A DNA stretch of 64,000 nucleotides. Source: Chitinophaga sp. CF418 (GTDB lineage Bacteria; Bacteroidota; Bacteroidia; Chitinophagales; Chitinophagaceae). A program made the position numbers and the translations under genes. Location of the stretch: assembly GCF_900142925.1 (NCBI RefSeq), contig NZ_FRCN01000011.1, forward strand, positions 248,001 through 312,000, written 5' to 3'. Shown in pieces: positions 51,623 to 60,379 of the stretch. The notes under the pieces were generated by a model, which saw only the letters and a list, made by a program, of their open reading frames with translations, ran no database searches and was not told the DNA's origin. The first letter of the stretch is position 1; every line of letters starts with the position of its first letter.

Positions 51623-54001
51623 TCATTCCATTTTAAGGCTTTTTACAGGATTGGTGAGCGCCGCCTTCATCGCCTGAAAACTGATGGTCAGCAATGTGAT
51701 AACCAGCACCGCTGCTCCTGCACCCAGGTAGACGGGCGCGCCTATACTTACACGATAAGCAAAGTCGTTCAGCCAGTTTTCCATCACCCAGACCGACAGG
51801 GGGAATGCAATGCCCACAGCTATCAGCACCAGCTTCAGAAAATCCAGGGAAAGCATCCATACCACATCACTTACAGTAGCGCCCAGTACCTTACGGATAC
51901 CGATTTCCTTACGCCGGCGCTCTGCTGTAAAGGCGGTCAGTCCGAACAGTCCCAGGCAGGAGATCAGGATAGCCAGACCGGTAAAATACTGCGACAGGGA
52001 AGCCACCAACTTTTCAGCCGCATACTGCCGCTGGTAACTGGCGTCCAGGAAGGTATAGTCAAAGACATACCCGGGGTTAAACTGCTTATAAAAACTAATG
52101 ATCCTGTCAATGGTTGCCCGCTCCTGTCCTTTTGCAATCCTTGCCATGATCATTAAGGTCTCGGAAGGGGCCAACCTGAATATAAATGGCCGGATGGCTT
52201 CATGCAGGGAATTGAAGTGGAAATTCTTCACAACACCCACTACATGCCGGGGTTTGTTATAGATATTGATCTCTTTGCCTATAGGATCGCTCAGCCCCAT
52301 TACCCTCACGGCCGCTTCGTTCAGTACAATAGCAGTACTGTCTGTTCTATAAGCAGCCGAGAAAGGTCTTCCGGCTGCCATCTGCACATCTAATGTCTCT
52401 ATCAGATCAAAGTTTACCGGCATCTGGTAAAAGCGGATGGCGCCGTCCGTGTTCTTGCCCTCCCAGCTCACACCTGCCGAAGGCATATATGTCGGCATGA
52501 TGATCTGCTGCTCAATACTGGATGCATTCACTACACCAGGAACGTTTTTCAGGGCTGACAGGAAGCTGCTGTAATGCGCTGCTACCCTTCCTTTCATTTC
52601 AAAGCAGATCACATTATCCTTGTCATAACCCGGTTGTTTGGTCTCTACAAACCTTACCTGCTTATTGACCACCAGTACCGCGATGATAAACCCAACGGAT
52701 ATAGTGAACTGGAAGATGACCAGTCCTTTCCTGGCCCATAAGCTGCCCCCGGAAGCGTCGGTCTTTCCTTTCAGCGTATTGACAGGTTGCAAACGGGAAA
52801 GGTATAATGCAGGATAACTACCTGCCATAAAGCCTGTCAGCAGGGTAATAACCACCACTGCAAGTATAAACCCGGCATCCCATTGCAGGCTAAGCGTCTT
52901 TCCGGACAGGATATTAAACTGAGGTAACAACAATATCACCAACAGCAATGCCCCCAGCAGGGACAAAGTGGTCATCATCAGGGATTCTCCCAGGAACTGC
53001 AGTATAAATGTCCCTCTGCCTGCTCCCAGCGTTTTCTTTACACCGATCTCTTTCATCCGGCCACTCACTTTTGCGGTAGACAGGTTCATGAAATTGATAC
53101 AAGCCAACAGCAATATAAAAAGCGCGATCAGGGAGAATAGTTTCACATAGGCAATACGTCCTCCGGCCTGTACACCATTGTCATATTTCCCATAGAGATA
53201 ACCATCAGAAAAACGGCGCAGGAACAGCTGCATACCATCTGTCTTCAGTGTTTCCCTCACATAAGTGTTAAGCTTCCTGTCCAGCTGCGCAGCAGTCATC
53301 CCTTTCTTCAGCACAACATAGGTATTAAAAGGCCCGCTGCCGGTTATCAGCTGACCGGAAACCGGTACTATCTCCTTCCAGGCTTCAAAAGGCAATACGA
53401 AGTCGAAACGTTCGCTGGCACGGACAGGCATATCCTCATACACTCCTGAGATGGTACATTGCTTACTGAATGTGAGCCATTTCCACGCCAGCGTCCGGCC
53501 TGTTACATGACTCGTTGTATTGAACAACCGTCGGGCCAGGCTGGCGGAGATAACGAGGGAGTTCTTATCTGCCAGTACTCCCGTGGCACTCCCCTCTATC
53601 AGTTTATAGGAAAAAATGCGGAAGAAATCACCACTTACGAAATTACCCGTAGCGCCTACGGTATTTTCTTTATAGGAAACATTGAATTGCTGAAACCAGC
53701 TGGGCGGCGTGGTAGTCACTGCATATTCCACCTCAGGCATCTGCCGGGCAAGCACATGGCCCAATGCGCCATCTGTGCCAGTGGATGTAGCCACCTGGTC
53801 GCCGTTCTTTTCATTGATCATCACCTGGAACAGGCGACCGTCATATTGATGGAACCTGTCTGTCTGCCATTCATCCCACACCCATAAACAGATGAAGATC
53901 GTACAGGCCAGTCCGGTGGAAAGACCTATCAGGTTCAGAAAAGTAAATTGACGGTCTTTCAGCAGATGCCGCCAGGCTATTTTAAAGGCATTTCTAAGCA
54001 T
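51623..54001 (-). CDS. MacB/FtsX-type ABC transporter permease
   Basis: A 792-residue inner-membrane permease. It has the duplicated layout of Bacteroidota FtsX-like permeases: first membrane helix (about 20-42), MacB periplasmic core domain (about 45-245), three helices (about 285-400 region, LFSLIALFILLLACINFMNL), a second helix/periplasmic domain (about 425-620), and a final FtsX domain with helices ending near residue 775. The cytosolic ERRRKEIGIRKVLGA motif is typical. No ATPase gene lies nearby, so it must use one encoded elsewhere or act mechanically on its own. The 60-base gap to the lactonase gene allows, but does not prove, co-transcription. Confidence 0.9.
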   Translation of the reverse strand: MLRNAFKIAWRHLLKDRQFTFLNLIGLSTGLACTIFICLWVWDEWQTDRFHQYDGRLFQVMINEKNGDQVATSTGTDGALGHVLARQMPEVEYAVTTTPPSWFQQFNVSYKENTVGATGNFVSGDFFRIFSYKLIEGSATGVLADKNSLVISASLARRLFNTTSHVTGRTLAWKWLTFSKQCTISGVYEDMPVRASERFDFVLPFEAWKEIVPVSGQLITGSGPFNTYVVLKKGMTAAQLDRKLNTYVRETLKTDGMQLFLRRFSDGYLYGKYDNGVQAGGRIAYVKLFSLIALFILLLACINFMNLSTAKVSGRMKEIGVKKTLGAGRGTFILQFLGESLMMTTLSLLGALLLVILLLPQFNILSGKTLSLQWDAGFILAVVVITLLTGFMAGSYPALYLSRLQPVNTLKGKTDASGGSLWARKGLVIFQFTISVGFIIAVLVVNKQVRFVETKQPGYDKDNVICFEMKGRVAAHYSSFLSALKNVPGVVNASSIEQQIIMPTYMPSAGVSWEGKNTDGAIRFYQMPVNFDLIETLDVQMAAGRPFSAAYRTDSTAIVLNEAAVRVMGLSDPIGKEINIYNKPRHVVGVVKNFHFNSLHEAIRPFIFRLAPSETLMIMARIAKGQERATIDRIISFYKQFNPGYVFDYTFLDASYQRQYAAEKLVASLSQYFTGLAILISCLGLFGLTAFTAERRRKEIGIRKVLGATVSDVVWMLSLDFLKLVLIAVGIAFPLSVWVMENWLNDFAYRVSIGAPVYLGAGAAVLVITLLTISFQAMKAALTNPVKSLKME

Positions 54002-54118
54002 AGTACAGTCAGGGTGTAATCTATCTCTGCACCAATAAGATACCAGTTTATGCCGCTGTTAATAATCAGCTACTTATGGTCCGCAAACAGTGTTTAACTG
54101 TCCGGTTTCGATACATAT

Positions 54119-54283
54119 GCTGTCCGCTTATATTCCCTCTTCACTACGCCCGTTTTCTATCCCCTATATATCTTTGCTATAGGTAACCAAAAGGTTTATG
54201 TGCTGTCCGGTCATATTCCTTCTTCGACAGCCCCACTCCTATTCCCTACATGTCTTTGCCATAGGTAAACAGCAGGTTTATCT
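54119..54283. repeat. Tandem duplication including the 3' end of the M1 peptidase gene
   Basis: Two diverged units of about 83 bases stand head to tail: 54119-54201 and 54202-54283. Both contain GCTGTCCG near the start, TATTCC, and CTTTGC(T/C)ATAGGTAA. The second unit includes the last 13 codons of the M1 gene (INLLFTYGKDM and stop on the minus strand). The first encodes the same tail in degraded form (INLLVTYSKDI and stop) outside the gene. This is a local duplication of a gene end, now drifting. Confidence 0.7.
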
Positions 54284-55856
54284 GCGGATCGATATGTATG
54301 GTATGGTTGGCGTGTATATTGATCACCGTTACCCTGTCTTTGATTTGCACTTTATATATCCGTGGGTCATTGTCGATAGCATATTCCAACGGAAAAGTAA
54401 ACAAATGTTCCTGTTGCTGCCTGATAATAAACTTTCCCTCACCGCCAGGTCTGATAGTCAGTTCCGGCATCCCCGGTGTATACAGCCATTGCTGGAAGAA
54501 GCCCTCCAGGTCCTGCCCGCTCTCCTTTTCCATTACCTTCCTGAAGTCAGTTGTATTGGCATTATGCCCTCCATAGGTCGCAAAGTAGGTCCTGATGCCC
54601 TTCCAGAAAGTACTATCTCCCAATTGCCGTCTTAGCATATGCAGTACCCACCCTCCTTTCTGATAGCTATTCGCATTCAACAACTGTGTATATCCACCTT
54701 TTGCGGTAGTATCCACGACGGGAGTATATCTTTTCTTCTCAAAGGCGATCACTTTCTTCCGGTCATCTTTTAACTCGGCCTTCAGGGTATCCGCCCCGTA
54801 CTTATGTTCCAAATACAGCTGCGTCATATAGGTAGCGAAACCTTCGCTGAGCCATACATGCTCCCAGTCCGTTTCTGTGATGGCATCTCCAAACCATTGA
54901 TGAGCTATTTCATGGGCCAGCAGCTCCTCGATATACTTAGAGCCCACCGATTCTTCCGAGTAGAAGATAGCACCGGCATTTTCCATACCGCCATAGATGG
55001 TTTTGGACTGGATATTGGCCAGTTTTTTATACGGGTATGGCCCTATCTGTTGCATAAAAAAACGAAGAATCTCTCCTGCCTTTCCATAGTCTTTAAAACC
55101 CTGTTTCTTATTTTCGGGGAATACATAGCTATACACAGGTATGCCCTGCACATCTGCCGAACGGTCTACCGCGAAAGCGGCTATACCTATAGCGAATATT
55201 TTCGCAGGCAGTGGCGCCTTTTCTGTATAATGCGTCTTCCTGAGGTGGTTGCTCATCAACACATCCTGTGTTTTCAATCCGTTGGCTATCACGGTATATT
55301 TATCAGGCGCAATCACATCGAAATCCACGGCGGCCTTATCCGATGGATGATCTATACATGGTAGCCAGTGGTGCGCACGGTCGGGCCAGTTATCTGTAAA
55401 GAAGGTACGCTGGCCGAATTTGTTCCTCGAGATGATCAGGCCATCCCTGGGTATACCGGCATATTCAATCCTGTAGGTATGCGTTTCATCCTTCCCGCCG
55501 CCGACCGATAAATAGACTGCTGCGCTATCCTGCCGGAAGGGGATGTTCTTTAATCCGTTTGTTCCCCCTGACTTCCCACCGTTGGCTGTCGCGCGGCCTG
55601 CGGCTGTTCTTTCTGTCACCTTCAGTACTGTCATGCCGGTATCGGCTATTTCCGGGCCTACCAGATCGAGGCGCAGCTCCGGTACGCTGTTCAGGAAACG
55701 TACGGTTATTTCCGCAATACCAGTTATTTTATCGGTGTTATCGCGCACCGTCAGGGAAATGCCGTAGTGTTGCACATCTACAGACTGACGCTGGCCTAAA
55801 GAGTTGAAATAGATTCCCAGTAGCAATAACGGGAGTACAATCAGTTTTTTTGACAT
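54246..55856 (-). CDS. M1-family metallopeptidase (aminopeptidase N-like)
   Basis: A 536-residue exported gluzincin (signal peptide to about residue 21). The N-terminal beta-domain (25-220) precedes the catalytic thermolysin-like domain. The exopeptidase motif GGMENAG is at 289-295, the zinc motif HEIAH at 315-319 (His315, Glu316, His319) and the third ligand Glu338 in SEGF. It lacks the long C-terminal helical domain of full-length aminopeptidase N (about 870), as in the short M1 forms common in Bacteroidota. It probably trims peptides in the periplasm. It follows yjbQ by 28 bases on the same strand, and its 3' end has been duplicated downstream. Confidence 0.92.
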   Translation of the reverse strand: MSKKLIVLPLLLLGIYFNSLGQRQSVDVQHYGISLTVRDNTDKITGIAEITVRFLNSVPELRLDLVGPEIADTGMTVLKVTERTAAGRATANGGKSGGTNGLKNIPFRQDSAAVYLSVGGGKDETHTYRIEYAGIPRDGLIISRNKFGQRTFFTDNWPDRAHHWLPCIDHPSDKAAVDFDVIAPDKYTVIANGLKTQDVLMSNHLRKTHYTEKAPLPAKIFAIGIAAFAVDRSADVQGIPVYSYVFPENKKQGFKDYGKAGEILRFFMQQIGPYPYKKLANIQSKTIYGGMENAGAIFYSEESVGSKYIEELLAHEIAHQWFGDAITETDWEHVWLSEGFATYMTQLYLEHKYGADTLKAELKDDRKKVIAFEKKRYTPVVDTTAKGGYTQLLNANSYQKGGWVLHMLRRQLGDSTFWKGIRTYFATYGGHNANTTDFRKVMEKESGQDLEGFFQQWLYTPGMPELTIRPGGEGKFIIRQQQEHLFTFPLEYAIDNDPRIYKVQIKDRVTVINIHANHTIHIDPQINLLFTYGKDM

Positions 55857-55884
55857 ACGGTATAATATCAGTTTTCCAGGATTA

Positions 55885-56307
55885 TTATTCTCCCCAGGCT
55901 GTGATGACCAGCCTTCTGCTGCCGCCGTGGTTACGGTGCTCGCATAAATAGATGCCCTGCCAGGTGCCCAGCTCCAGGTTGCCGTTCCGGATCGGGATCA
56001 TCACAGAACTACCCAGCATAGCCGCTTTCAGATGTGCAGGCATATCGTCAGGGCCTTCATCGTCGTGCTGGTAGTCAGGATCATTTTCCGGCACCGCCTT
56101 GCTGAAATACATCTCAAAATCCTTCCTGACGGTGGGGTCTGCATTCTCATTGATGGTGAGAGATGCCGAAGTATGCTGGATGAAGACCTGGCACATGCCC
56201 GTCCTGATCTCCCTTAACTGCGACATGGCCTGTACCACTTCTCCCGTGATCAGGTGAAAACCTCTTCTCCGTTCATGGAGCTGCAATAATTCCTGGAATA
56301 TCTTCAT
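55885..56307 (-). CDS. YjbQ / UPF0047-family protein
   Basis: A 140-residue cytosolic protein when started at the ATG at 56307; the open frame runs 68 codons further upstream into the divergent gene, but the family begins at MKIFQELLQLHERRRGFH. The full family signature is present: QHTSASLTINENADP, HDDEGPDDMPAH and GTWQGIYLCEHRNHGGSR. Some members have secondary thiamine-phosphate synthase activity, but the real role is not settled. It forms a probable two-gene unit with the M1 peptidase gene and is divergent from the universal stress protein gene. Confidence 0.92.
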   Translation of the reverse strand: MKIFQELLQLHERRRGFHLITGEVVQAMSQLREIRTGMCQVFIQHTSASLTINENADPTVRKDFEMYFSKAVPENDPDYQHDDEGPDDMPAHLKAAMLGSSVMIPIRNGNLELGTWQGIYLCEHRNHGGSRRLVITAWGE

Positions 56308-56434
56308 TTCATTCGGTTTAAACACGCTTACACCTGTTGTAACAGCACTTTTCAAACCCACCGGTAAACGGCATATTTTTTTCAGATTTAGGCAGGACAA
56401 ACTTAACTTAGTAAAAGAGAAAAATGAAATCGTT

Positions 56435-57283
56435 ATGAAAACATTACTGATTCCCGTTGATTTCTCCACTACTTCGGATAATGCAGTCGATTTTGCGATA
56501 GAATGGAGCAAAGCTTACGATTACGAACGCATTATCCTGCTCAAGACCTTTTACGACACTGTCTTTGATCATATTGTGGTTTCTGCAGAATACGCCCCCG
56601 TTAGCCCCCATTACATGGCCCGGGAACGGCAGGAAGCCGCTCTGCAAATGGAAAATCTTTCCCAACATATTATCTCAAAGACGAACAAAAGTGTGCAGGT
56701 CGTTTCCATGGTCAGTGAAGCCCCCCTGTTAAGGGCTATACTGGAAGTGATGAGAGAAGAATCGCCCGAAATGATCGTACTGGGCAGCGATAACTTTAAG
56801 TATTCCAGCGGCAGCTTTATTGCCGGCAACCTGATTTCCATCGCCAAGGCCAGTCCTGTCAGGGTAATGATCGTACCAGCCACCTATACTTACCAGCCGG
56901 TAAAAAACATCCTGGTACCCTGCGACTACAAAACGCTGGATTCCCTGGATAAACTGGAAAATCTCCGGATCCCTCCCCAGTGGGATGACAGTAAACTGCT
57001 GGTCCTGAACGTGGACGGAAAAGAAAAGTATCTCAGCCCGGACGATCAGCTAATAGCCGCAGAAGAGCGTATACATCAACGCCTACGGGACTATAAACAT
57101 GAAATATGTTACAGCAGCGACAAGAATACCATTAACGGCATCCTGAGTTTTACAGAAAAACATAAGATCCAGCTCATCATCTCTTTACCCGGCAAACACA
57201 GTTTTCTGTACTACCTGACCCATAAAAGCATATCTGACGCCATCTGCCGCAATGCAAGGGAACCAGTTATGATACTCAAATAA
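56435..57283 (+). CDS. Tandem-domain universal stress protein
   Basis: A 282-residue cytosolic protein with two UspA-like domains, about 1-147 and 150-282. The first opens with the typical TLLIPVDFSTTSDNAVDFAIEWSK in parts, the second with NILVPCDYKTLDSLDKL. The canonical ATP-binding GxxG-x9-G(S/T) loop is altered in both (LGSDNFKYSSGSF in the first), so nucleotide binding is doubtful. Two-domain USPs are common in Bacteroidota. It is divergent from yjbQ with 127 bases between starts; no clear promoter box is visible there. The downstream histidine-kinase-like gene is 103 bases away. Confidence 0.9.
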   Translation: MKTLLIPVDFSTTSDNAVDFAIEWSKAYDYERIILLKTFYDTVFDHIVVSAEYAPVSPHYMARERQEAALQMENLSQHIISKTNKSVQVVSMVSEAPLLRAILEVMREESPEMIVLGSDNFKYSSGSFIAGNLISIAKASPVRVMIVPATYTYQPVKNILVPCDYKTLDSLDKLENLRIPPQWDDSKLLVLNVDGKEKYLSPDDQLIAAEERIHQRLRDYKHEICYSSDKNTINGILSFTEKHKIQLIISLPGKHSFLYYLTHKSISDAICRNAREPVMILK

Positions 57284-57386
57284 ATATCGCTTTTCTGAGC
57301 ACTTTCCCTCAAAAAACACCCATTAAGCCAATAAACAATATGTATAATAAATTAATTTATTATTTTGGGTGGAATAGTTAGTTATC

Positions 57387-58604
57387 ATGCCAATAAGGAA
57401 AATTTCATCTGCTTTCAGGGCGCCCTCCCTTGGAGTACTGTTAATGGGGAAGGAAGATGAGTTCTCCTTTGAGCACCGGGTATTTAATCTGACCGGCGCC
57501 ATCACCCTGATGATACTGTCTGCTTTCCTTGTCATTGATGTACTTATTGCCGCCAATAAATCTACCCTGCTTTTACTGGGACTAATGGTCATACAGATTG
57601 TCTATTACATTCTGTCCCGCAAAATGCGCAAATACCGGTCTATTATTGTCAGCTATGTCATTGTGGTATATACAGGCCTCAGTGCCAACTATTTCTTCAA
57701 TGCGGGCATTGACGGCCCTACCTTGTTGCTGTTCTTCACTACCCTCCAGCTGGCATTGAATATCTCCCACCGGGAAAAATATCTTCTATGGCTGATATTA
57801 AGCCTGATTATTCCGGGTTCCCTGCTGGCTACTGAATTATATTTCCCCAGACTGATAACCGGTTATTATAAAACCCCGACAGAAAAGATCATCGACCGTT
57901 TCGGTTGTTATGTCCTGTCCACCATTTATATCTTCTTCGCCACTTCCAGTTTCAAAAGACATATCACGGGGCAACAGGAACGTGAGCAAAAAGGAGCTGC
58001 CGACATCGTCGAATATGGCATCCGGCTGCAGGCCTTTTTCGAAAGCCTGACAGACAACTTCGTCCTGCTGGACAGGAACATGCGGGTGCTTTACTTCAAC
58101 AAAGCAGCTGTAGACCTTACCTCTACCTTTTATGGCAGAAAGATCGAAGAAAACCTGAATATCGACCAGTTTGTACACGAGTCCAATAAAGCGTCTTTTT
58201 ACTACTGTTTTAACACCGCATTAGGCGGTACCGCCATTGCCAGGGAATTCCAACGGGTATACTCAACAAAAGAAACCTGGTGGCTAAGCACCTTCAACCC
58301 TGCCAGGAATGAGAACGGAGAGATCATCGGCGTAACACTGATCATGAAAGATATCACTGACGCCTATCTCTATAAACTCAAAATAGAACGTAAGAACGAA
58401 CTGCTGGAAAAGATCGCCTTTATACAGGCGCATGAACTAAGAGGTCCACTTACCTCCGTACAGAGCCTTCTGGAGCTCATAAAGGAAGAATATTGCGATA
58501 TGGACCTGATATATACCCAGAAGCTGGAAGAGGGCTTAAACAGGCTGGATGACAAAATAAAAGAGATCATTACGCTATCTTCCGGTCATAAGGAGGAATT
58601 ATAA
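57387..58604 (+). CDS. Membrane PAS-HisKA protein lacking the kinase ATPase domain
   Basis: A 405-residue protein. Six hydrophobic segments (about 32-56, 58-76, 84-103, 109-125, 130-151, 168-186) form a membrane sensor. A PAS domain follows (about 208-325, FFESLTDNFVLLDRNMRVLYFNKAA in parts), then a HisKA-like helical hairpin (about 335-398) with the phospho-acceptor His349 in AHELRGPLTS. The protein ends right after this domain: no N, G1 or G2 boxes of a HATPase are present, and the next bases are a terminator, so there is no frameshifted remainder. It could be a phosphotransfer protein, a regulator of another kinase, or a decoy. No response regulator is nearby. Confidence 0.87.
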   Translation: MPIRKISSAFRAPSLGVLLMGKEDEFSFEHRVFNLTGAITLMILSAFLVIDVLIAANKSTLLLLGLMVIQIVYYILSRKMRKYRSIIVSYVIVVYTGLSANYFFNAGIDGPTLLLFFTTLQLALNISHREKYLLWLILSLIIPGSLLATELYFPRLITGYYKTPTEKIIDRFGCYVLSTIYIFFATSSFKRHITGQQEREQKGAADIVEYGIRLQAFFESLTDNFVLLDRNMRVLYFNKAAVDLTSTFYGRKIEENLNIDQFVHESNKASFYYCFNTALGGTAIAREFQRVYSTKETWWLSTFNPARNENGEIIGVTLIMKDITDAYLYKLKIERKNELLEKIAFIQAHELRGPLTSVQSLLELIKEEYCDMDLIYTQKLEEGLNRLDDKIKEIITLSSGHKEEL

Positions 58605-58616
58605 GGCATTATAAGC

Positions 58617-58654
58617 AAAAGGCCGCCCATGCATAAAGCAAGGACAGCCTTTTT
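58617..58654. terminator. Terminator between convergent PAS-HisKA and susD genes
   Basis: AAAAGGC (58617-58623) pairs with GCCTTTT (58647-58653), with imperfect pairing continuing inward (GCCC region with GGAC) and a T-run on the right arm. It lies 12 bases after the plus-strand stop. Confidence 0.55.
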
Positions 58655-58675
58655 AGTGAAAACCCGAACGTTATC

Positions 58676-60379
58676 TTAGAAGTTAGGATTCTTTACCGGT
58701 GCACTCCCTTCACCCGGAGGATTCAGATCTGCTTCATCTGCAGGTACATCCCAGTAATCCATAAAATTATAATTGATTGTGACATTGGTATTTACCACAC
58801 TGGCAGACGTCAGGAATGTATTACCATAACTACCGCCGCCATTGCTGATATCATACGTCCATCCCCATCTCCTGTTGTCATAGAAAGACAGGCCTCTGAA
58901 CACAAGCGCAGCTCTCCTTTCCATTACCAGCTCTTTCAGCGCACTCACTTTTGTAAGCCCGGTGCCGGCTACAGCGGCAACGCCCGCTCCCATATACGCC
59001 CTTACAGCATCTATGTAAGCAAGTCCGGCATCGGTATTACCCAAACGGATATTCGCTTCTGCCAGCATCAGGGCATTTTCTTCATAACTGGGACCAATAA
59101 ACAGTTCATAATTTCCCGTTGATTTACTGCCATATACATATACACCGCTGGTGCCTGCACCACCGTCTATCATACTGTACCTTGTACCAAAGGAAAGATC
59201 ATCCAGGTATTTGGTAGTTGTATTGAAGTTATTGGCCAGCCGCTTGTCGCCGGCTTTCAGGTTCTGCACAAAGCGTTCGCTCAGCCTGAACGTAATAGCA
59301 GTATTCACACCAGTGGTCAGTGCTGCTACGTTACCGCCATCCGCAGTAAAGAAACCGTTGGCCGCAGCGCTTCTGCCGGTAAATACATAATCACTGGCCT
59401 TGACACCGTTTGTAGCCAATGTCAGTACTTCATTCCAATCCGCCGTTGTCATTACGTCGGTAGAAGCCTTTGTGATCACAGCATCCGGATTGCCATTCAC
59501 AAATGGCGCCAGCTTGTTTACAAGTATGTTCCTCGCCAGCAAGGTATTGATATTCCTGAGCCACATATCTGTGGTCAGCACACCTCCCTTACCCACCTGG
59601 CAGAAAGCAGGGATCAGTTGTCCCAATACGGAAGAGTAATCTCCGGAGCTGGAAATACCGCCCGATAACAAATCAGCCGTCATATGCAGATACTTGTTGG
59701 ATGCAGCGATCACAGAATCTTTCAGCACGTAGTTGTTACTGCTTGTGCCATCCTGGTCAATGATCAGACCGGAATAATACATTGAACCGATAGAAGCATA
59801 TGCATAACCTTTCCACCAATAGCACCAGGCTTTGATAGTATTGCTCTTTGTTTTTGCATCACCTGAAAAAGTAATATTGTCGACGATACTTAACACCTTA
59901 TTGCAGGCGCCATTCAATGCATACATATTCAGCCACTGATAGTACAGCGGATTATATCCGGAACCTGTCTGTGCGCGGGTATTATTTGCTCTCAGCTGGC
60001 TGACATTGGAAATATTGGTGTTAACCCGGGAATTGTTATCCAATATAAAATATTCCGGTATGCTGATAGTACTTATCAGCTGATTGGAAGCCTGTGCGCC
60101 TACCACATCGGCCAGCAATTCACTATAGCCGTAAGGCAATGAAAAATAGCTATCGCCCAGCCATGCATCCCCTTTCTGAAAACCGTTTATATATACGGCG
60201 CCGATGGACAGTGCAATGATGCCCGACTCATTATTCACATTCTCATCTGTTGTAGGCAGGTTTGGATTACCCACATTGAGCTCTTTCTTACAGGCGAAGG
60301 TGCTACATAAAAAGAGGAACCCTAAAAGCCCTGAAACATATTTATTCCTGATCATAATTTTCTCTTTTTTGATAAACAT
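58676..60379 (-). CDS. SusD/RagB-family lipoprotein (fourth pair)
   Basis: A 567-residue surface lipoprotein. The ATG at 60379 overlaps the susC stop as TAATG; Met9 (60355) is a good alternative giving a compact signal peptide. The lipobox STFAC is followed by KKELNVGNPNLPT. Like other SusD proteins it ends with a VMERRAALVFRGLSFYDNRRWG-type helix (seen in parts) and a short tail. The N-terminal NPNLPTTDEN and the GSMYYSGL-type segments resemble a subgroup without linked glycoside hydrolases. No other gene of a utilisation locus lies on this side, so the ligand cannot be inferred. Confidence 0.9.
   Translation of the reverse strand: MFIKKEKIMIRNKYVSGLLGFLFLCSTFACKKELNVGNPNLPTTDENVNNESGIIALSIGAVYINGFQKGDAWLGDSYFSLPYGYSELLADVVGAQASNQLISTISIPEYFILDNNSRVNTNISNVSQLRANNTRAQTGSGYNPLYYQWLNMYALNGACNKVLSIVDNITFSGDAKTKSNTIKAWCYWWKGYAYASIGSMYYSGLIIDQDGTSSNNYVLKDSVIAASNKYLHMTADLLSGGISSSGDYSSVLGQLIPAFCQVGKGGVLTTDMWLRNINTLLARNILVNKLAPFVNGNPDAVITKASTDVMTTADWNEVLTLATNGVKASDYVFTGRSAAANGFFTADGGNVAALTTGVNTAITFRLSERFVQNLKAGDKRLANNFNTTTKYLDDLSFGTRYSMIDGGAGTSGVYVYGSKSTGNYELFIGPSYEENALMLAEANIRLGNTDAGLAYIDAVRAYMGAGVAAVAGTGLTKVSALKELVMERRAALVFRGLSFYDNRRWGWTYDISNGGGSYGNTFLTSASVVNTNVTINYNFMDYWDVPADEADLNPPGEGSAPVKNPNF

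Noticed and set aside
56308..56511. N-terminal extension of YjbQ (68 codons) overlapping the universal stress protein gene
   Set aside because: The family begins at the ATG at 56307, and the extension runs antisense into a conserved gene.
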